DNA from: Pipra filicauda
Lineage: Eukaryota; Chordata; Aves; Passeriformes; Pipridae
DNA: 64,000 nucleotides
Assembly: GCF_003945595.2 (NCBI RefSeq)
Contig: NW_024104316.1
Span: 1,870,208-1,934,207 of the forward strand
Direction: 5' to 3'
In this document: one piece after another, positions 58,178-64,000 of the stretch
Layout: each line of letters starts with the position of its first letter
Position numbering within the stretch: the stretch's first letter is position 1
Program-made: the position numbers and the translations under genes
Notes under the pieces: model-generated
The model's input: the letters and a program-made list of their open reading frames with translations, nothing else
Database searches by the model: none
Told to the model about the DNA's origin: nothing

Positions 58178-59519
58178 TCTGTAGAAAACATGATATTTTT
58201 CAGGAAGGTCCAGCTTATCAAACAGCAGCGTGCATGTTAATATCCATAAATACACAGGGTTACAATTTAGTGGGAAAACATTTTTTTAAAAAAGCTTTCA
58301 AGTACACAAAATAAACATAGTTAAAATTGGACTATTCTTTCCACATACCTGCCTCAGAGAGAAACATTTCACAAAAGGAATGAACTTCCAGCCATCATCT
58401 GCCAACAAATCTCTCCACTGGACACAAGCTGCAGGAGGACATGAAGATGGGCAGGACCAGAGGGTTAATAGCCAGTGTTTGAGATCAGGAGCAGATTTAC
58501 CCATGTCAGTTCAGTCCCTGTTCTCTCAACTATCAGGATGGGTGTAGTGTGACAGTTATCCAGACAGCACGTTAAGAGAGCTGCAAGAGGTAGGAAACAC
58601 CTCCTTCCTTCCACCTTCAGGTCCCAGGAAGGTTAATGCTGTACAACTTCATTACCCACGACACCGTGGCAATCCCGTGACCCTGGGAGGCATTTATTAA
58701 TAGTCACAGAAATGAGAACGTGGCCCCACAGGCATGGCACCAGTGCTGCCAGGCAGTGAACACAACTGACAGACACACAGCTTATGGAAAAAAAGCTGCT
58801 GGATGCAGGCAGCCTCTTGAGTAGAAGGAATAACGTCTACAGATATGGAAGAATAGCACAATGTATCACAGACTTCCTGAAGATTTTCCTGCCAAGACAG
58901 CAACAACAGAGAGTTATAGTATCATTTAAATAAAACACCAGTTTAAATGAATTTGAAAGACATTTGCCACGTGCAAGAAGCCAAAAGGCTGATCCTTATG
59001 TTACCAACTCTAATCCATTCCTTCTACTTTTTGTCCTACAGGAGTTTAGAGACCTCTTACATCACTAAACTCTTTTATAAAATTTTACAAACTGAGGATT
59101 AAAATGTAAATCAGTCTCCGAGAGAAGAAAAAGGCATCTGAACAACAGATACTCCCTGATCTTGCTCTACATGCTCTCATGGTTAAATCAGACCTGTGCA
59201 ACAGGGGTTGTGTCCCATTTTCAAGCCGTGCAATGGCAGGGATCCCACAATTCACTTCAGCTACTGCAAGTGCAAAGGGCAATTCAAGTTTTCCTACCAG
59301 TCTCCAAGACAAAAATTAAATGTTTGCTAAAAACAGAAACATTTAAAACTCTTTAAACAATTTAAACCAGAACAGTTCCTATCAGAACATTATTTTACAC
59401 GTTTAAAAAAACCCAAGAAACTCAGGCTATTAAATAAGAATATACATATCTTAAAAACAGAGGTTTTTTTACATTACAGCCAGAAGTGTTAACTGTCCTA
59501 TTTTCCAAGGCAGGAATAT
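58178..59519 (-). other. GFOD2 3' UTR (inferred)
   Basis: About 1.3 kb downstream of the stop with no coding signal, which is consistent with a long 3' UTR. No repeat element was recognised. Confidence 0.5.
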
Positions 59520-60418
59520 TCATAAGTTATTTCTTTGAAGTGCCTCACAGAGGTTTTGGTTGGCATCTGGTTCCTCGGTCATCACCTCCACAGCCTCCCA
59601 CTCGCCCGACCTACTCGATTTCTTGATGGCCTCCACCACACTTTGCATGTACAGACCATCTTCAAAAGAGGCTGCCATAGAGACAGGTTTATGGTCCCAA
59701 GTCCGACGGTCTTCCTGGTCTTGGAAAGACTGCCGCAGGGCTTGCACCATGTACACCATTCCCTTTAGGTAAAGCAGCGGGATGTCTTTAAAGCCCTTGT
59801 CCAAAAGGCCCTTGTTGACACTCAGCGAGTCTGTAAACAGTAGTTCTTCTTGGAGCGCGGTGTTTTTTTGCCCGTACAAGTCTGTCCCACGAGCTATGAG
59901 GCGCCCAGCGGACCCAACGATCATGACCTCGTGGATGAACGATCCGGGCATGTTGAAGTTGAGGGTCACAGTGCAGCAGACCCCCTCGCTCATCAGCATC
60001 TGGAACACGCAGAAGTCGTCGCTGGTGACGTGGCGGATCCCGCTGATGGCCGTGTTCTGCTTCACAAAAGTCTTGAGCAAACCGTGCACCTTCTCGGCTC
60101 TCCTGCTGATGAGGTGAGTCAGGAGGTCGATAATGTAGGTGCCCATGGTATGCAGCCCCCCCCCTCCCATCAGCTCATCACAGATCCAGTTGTACTTGTG
60201 GCTGAGCAGGCTGCCCCCGTACACCCGCACGTCGCAGATGATCACGTTGCCCACGTAGTGCTCCTCTATCAGCTGCTTCATCTTCACGAAGGCGGGCAGG
60301 AAACGCAGGACGTTGCCAACGATGCTCATCAGCTTGGGGTAATACCTGGCAGCCGTGACCATCCTGAAGGCATCCACGGAGGTAGCAGCTTTCTCACAGA
60401 GCACGTTCTTCCCTATTC
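59520..60418 (-). CDS. GFOD2: GFOD2, Gfo/Idh/MocA-like oxidoreductase domain protein 2 (last coding exon, partial)
   Basis: GFOD2 is a member of the glucose-fructose oxidoreductase fold. It is reported to be secreted and to associate with extracellular matrix; no reaction is established. This single exon of 899 nt encodes 298 residues. It runs from [20 protein letters not shown] through [20 protein letters not shown] and [20 protein letters not shown] to [12 protein letters not shown] and TGA. The acceptor is ttgctgcag, phase 1 (G|GA). The N-terminal Rossmann part with the GxGxxG-like motif is in an upstream exon not found before the window ends. The family EKP motif reads EKA here, as I recall it also does in human GFOD2. 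GFOD1 is excluded by the C-terminal residues. Confidence 0.96.
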
Positions 60419-63400
60419 CTGCAGCAAGAATGGAAAAAAAAAAAAGTACATATTTAGCACATGTGAGCGAAACACGCTCTGATGCCCAGAGGTTGTCAAG
60501 AAGTTTTTAAGAGTCAGGCTTTCCTGCTGCAATTTCAAAGGCAGGGATCTGGGAACTAAAATGTGCAGCAAGACTCAGTGATGCTTCCCAGATGCTCCAG
60601 TTGCAGAGCCTACGAACTCCCACAGAGGGAGGCTCCAAATAAACAGAGGATTTTTACATCATGAAAGATAAATGTCCAAATGGCACCACATGGCATCAGA
60701 ACAAAACACAGTTTGTGTGCTGTGGTTATAAAACTACTTGAATACCTGTACAGCCAGAGGGGAAAAAAAAAATCATGTACCCTGCAGGGAAGGGGTGAGG
60801 GAAGGGGAGATTTGATTTTCATTTTGTATTTCACCATCGCTATGAATATATTATTTTAAATAGATTTATATATATATACTTTGTATTAAAGTGTATATAT
60901 AGATATTACATATATCAAAGACATTCTTATATAAATATTCTGTGTACAGAACACAAGAATTAGAAATAATGTTTAGGTAAGTGGACTGTTTTAAAAGCAT
61001 TTCCAATTAGAAAGCAAAACATTTTGGTCTGTGTGTGCAGCCTACTCATACAATCAGACAAAAAGTAACTGAGTTACATAGACGAGAGCTGCCCTCCCAG
61101 GCTGACCCACTGTGGCTTTATTGCTAGTGATGCACTTTGCATTGTGCTCAGCCTGAATCGATGAGGGCAGTCGATAATTCAATTTTTTTAACTTTAAAGC
61201 AGAAATAAAGTAATACAAAAGGGCATCACAGTACAAGCTTTAACCAATTCCTACCTCTGGAGCTCTGCTGGTATTCCCTTTCTCATGACAGGGCTTTACT
61301 TTTCCTGTTTTTTTTCCTGTCCTATATCTGTTCTGATAAAATACTTATCTAGACTTTTTTCAATGTAACAACCAAGGTTATACCTAGAAGTCTCCAGACA
61401 TTTCCTGGTGATGTCAGACCTGAAGGTCAATCACATCACACCACAGTTTGTGCCCAGGAATTGCAGGAATCACCACACACAGTGGTGTGAAAGCTCCTCC
61501 TTACCCAGGAGCAGACTGTGCTCCCTGCTCAGAACAGCTTTTGGACTCCCAATGAGAAGATACCGACACAGGCGCTTAAATCGGTCTCTCACACGCGAGG
61601 GGAAGGCAGATCCCACAGCGCTCTCGGTGCTCCACCTCCCGGCTGTGCCCAGCCAGCCTTTCAGGAACCCTCCGAGCGGGCCAGGGGCCAGCACGCTCCC
61701 CTGACACACCGTGCCCAGCCCGGCCCAGCCAGGGGTCAGCTACAGCTACTGGAGACTCACAACTCCATTTCTAATAGACACGAGCAAAATCCAGTCAGAA
61801 AATAAAAAGTCTACAAGTCAGAAAACCCCTAAATCAACGTGAGTCAACAGCAGCTTTAATGAACAAAGGCTAAGGTCAAACTCCCAGCAGACACTCTGAC
61901 TCCCCCACTGGTAACCCCCCATTTCAGGGACCATTTCTGACTCCCCCGTCCCCAGTCCTGTCGCTGAGGTGAGGCACAACACTCTGTTCAGTATTTTGCA
62001 GGGACAGCTGAAGCACTTGGAGAAGCATCTGGAGCTGCTTCAGTCCCTGGTTTATCTGCCTCCTTGTTTACAGGGCACTTGTCTCTAGCCAGGTTACAGT
62101 AAAGTCCAAGCAAACAGAAAGCAACAGAATGTTCAGAGCACCCTGAGCAGATCCACAGTCCTCAAAGCTTGCAGAAATAACACATGGGGTACAGCTTCAC
62201 TCCAGCCAGTAATTCCACTCTGCTCTCATCTCATGCAATGGTAGGTACATTTAACTGTGGGACCTGAACCACAACACAGACATTTTGTGAAATTAATTTA
62301 GTTCCTCTGAGATCAAAAGAAGCACAAATTTTAGCAGAGCTTCTTGCTTTGCCTGTTGTGGAGATAAACCATAAGATTACATTGATTTTAATGTGAATTA
62401 CTATCCTCTGGGCTTTGATCTGTTCTGTCTGGTTCATGAACTCAAACCAGTGTCACTGCTTTGTCCCCATCATGCCAAAGTTGTACCTAGGCTTGCTCAT
62501 GGATATCTGACAGTAAGAAACTTATGCAAGCCAACTGCACAGCCTAGAAAAACTGGGTCTCTTTCTCCTGCCAGGAATAAAAATGGAAGCACATTTTAAA
62601 TTAAAAAAAAAAAGGTATAAAATTGTACACAAATAAGTAATAAAAATGTCAGCACTTTAAAACAAACCTCAACAAAACAAATCACAACACACAAGACCAT
62701 TATCACTCTACCACATCTAGTCTCTCCTAAAGCCCAGTCTCTTGGCTAGTAAACACTGATCTGTAATACACAATTCCCAGCCAATAATTCTCTAATTATA
62801 ACCATCACTGTATCAATCTCAGCTTCCAGAGAAAATGTACTTGCCATCTTTGGCCCTACCCTAGTTCTGTGTTCCTTCAGAACACACAATGACATCAAAC
62901 CACCCAACACTGGCTTGAAATAAGTCACAACATACTTGGCAGCAGATCTACAAATACCACCACGAGGAACCTGGAAAGCTGAAAGACAAGGTCAGCATCA
63001 CACTGGGTCTGAGCTGCCTGCATCAGTTTGCAGATCAGAACAACTCAGGACAGATGAAGTGAAGAGTAACTTACCCTTTACTTTTACATCCATCCACTTC
63101 CCCAGCTTTTTCAGCTTTCCACTTCCTAAAATTGCAGTCAAGCACACATACCACCTCTGCACTTCTGCACCAGCTCTACCTCCCTTTCCTCTTCTGGCTG
63201 ATGCCATCTTACAGGCTGCCAGCCTTCAAAGAAGGAATCTCAATCCCTTTTAGTCAATAATTCACCAGAGAAGATTCAATCCTCTCCTTTTAGCCCACTT
63301 GATCATCAAGAGCCAAAAGACCTAGTGAAATGCTATTACCTAACAAATGCTTAAAAGAAATTCTAGCATATCTAAAGAGATAAATTCTAACTTGCAGTTC

Positions 63401-64000
63401 AAATATTCAAAAATCAGAGTACCTTAAATTCAAAGGTCAGTACTTTAACGAGGTAAACAAACAAATCTAACAATATAAAAAAGAAAAGAAGGGGGAAAAA
63501 AAAGCCTGAAATCTCTCTCTGCATATCTAAGTGGCATTGCAAATGTTTGTGCAGGGAGTTGTTTACTTCCAAAAGAAATTACTGTAGAGCAAAGAGGCTA
63601 AGAACAACAAACCAGCCTGCCTCACATGGTCTGAGAGATTACCTACCCTAAAATTAACCCATGTGGATCTCTTGTAAACACAGTAAAAATATCACCCTTG
63701 TTATTTTCAGAATTACATGCAAACTGACACCCACGCTGTGCTACAGGAGAGGACATTAACACTACAAAGTCACACTGGAGAATTAAGAAATGTCAGGATG
63801 CCTGGGGAGTTGGTTCCCCCCTCCCTGCCCAACCAGTCTGGGATGTTATCCTTTCTCTCCCAAATGCTTTCACCCAGCCCATCTTCCTGCATTCCTCCTG
63901 CTGTCCCCAACATCTGCCCTCCTGTGTCAGGTGGAAGGATTCCTCCACCCAGGACCACACCAGTCTGCCATGGACATGGATGTCCCAGCTGAGCTCCAGG
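60419..64000 (-). other. GFOD2 intron (to window end)
   Basis: About 3.6 kb without a recognisable exon. There is an AT-rich stretch at 60,840-60,920 with (TA)n and a GC-rich patch at 61,560-61,740. The upstream coding exon of GFOD2, about 260 nt in mammals, was sought on the minus strand and not found. Confidence 0.7.

Noticed and set aside
1..64000. CRISPR arrays, operons, phage or integrative elements, tRNA or rRNA genes
   Set aside because: None is seen. The spliced genes and CR1 repeats show vertebrate nuclear DNA, and no cloverleaf or rRNA sequence was recognised by eye. A tRNAscan and Rfam search would settle small RNAs.

Overview
The window is nuclear DNA of a bird, probably a neoavian. 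The evidence is several fragments of CR1 retrotransposon, compact GT-AG introns, GC-rich promoter islands, and six multi-exon genes that can be read residue by residue as vertebrate orthologues. All six lie on human chromosome 16q; from general knowledge, chicken chromosome 11 carries the corresponding genes. There is no prokaryotic, phage or CRISPR content.

Layout, left to right. (1) 1-5,889, minus strand: 5' half of NLRC5 (N-terminal death-like fold, basic exon, NACHT exon, first leucine-rich-repeat exons). A CpG island with an interferon-type element at about 10.5 kb is its likely promoter. (2) 12,805-20,707, minus: complete CETP, 16 coding exons, 505 residues. (3) 27,905-34,512, minus: complete HERPUD1, 8 coding exons, 383 residues, with a TATA box, an ERSE-II element and a CpG island upstream and a 3' UTR that carries a perfect hairpin. 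(4) 37,966-43,005, plus: complete PARD6A, 3 coding exons, 357 residues. (5) 45,821-52,082, minus: complete ENKD1 coding region, 7 coding exons, 369 residues, with a probable non-coding first exon in a CpG island at about 56.5 kb. (6) 59,520-60,418, minus: the large last coding exon of GFOD2. Its first coding exon was not found and is probably to the right of the window.

The genes do not form one pathway. NLRC5 is the MHC class I transactivator. CETP is a secreted lipid-transfer protein. HERPUD1 is an ER-stress-induced ERAD adaptor. PARD6A is the polarity-complex scaffold. ENKD1 is a centrosome and microtubule protein. GFOD2 is an oxidoreductase-like protein. NLRC5-CETP-HERPUD1 matches one human block (16q13) and PARD6A-ENKD1-GFOD2 another (16q22), so the 3.5 kb between the HERPUD1 and PARD6A start codons is a junction between two blocks that are apart in human.

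The rest is intron and intergenic DNA with CR1 fragments, three minisatellite-like arrays, one hexanucleotide microsatellite and some homopolymer runs. I found no undescribed biological system. The items most worth a second look are the promoter elements of NLRC5 and HERPUD1, the HERPUD1 3' UTR hairpin, the unresolved NLRC5 start, and an unassigned ORF with a hydrophobic N-terminus at 21.6-22.0 kb.
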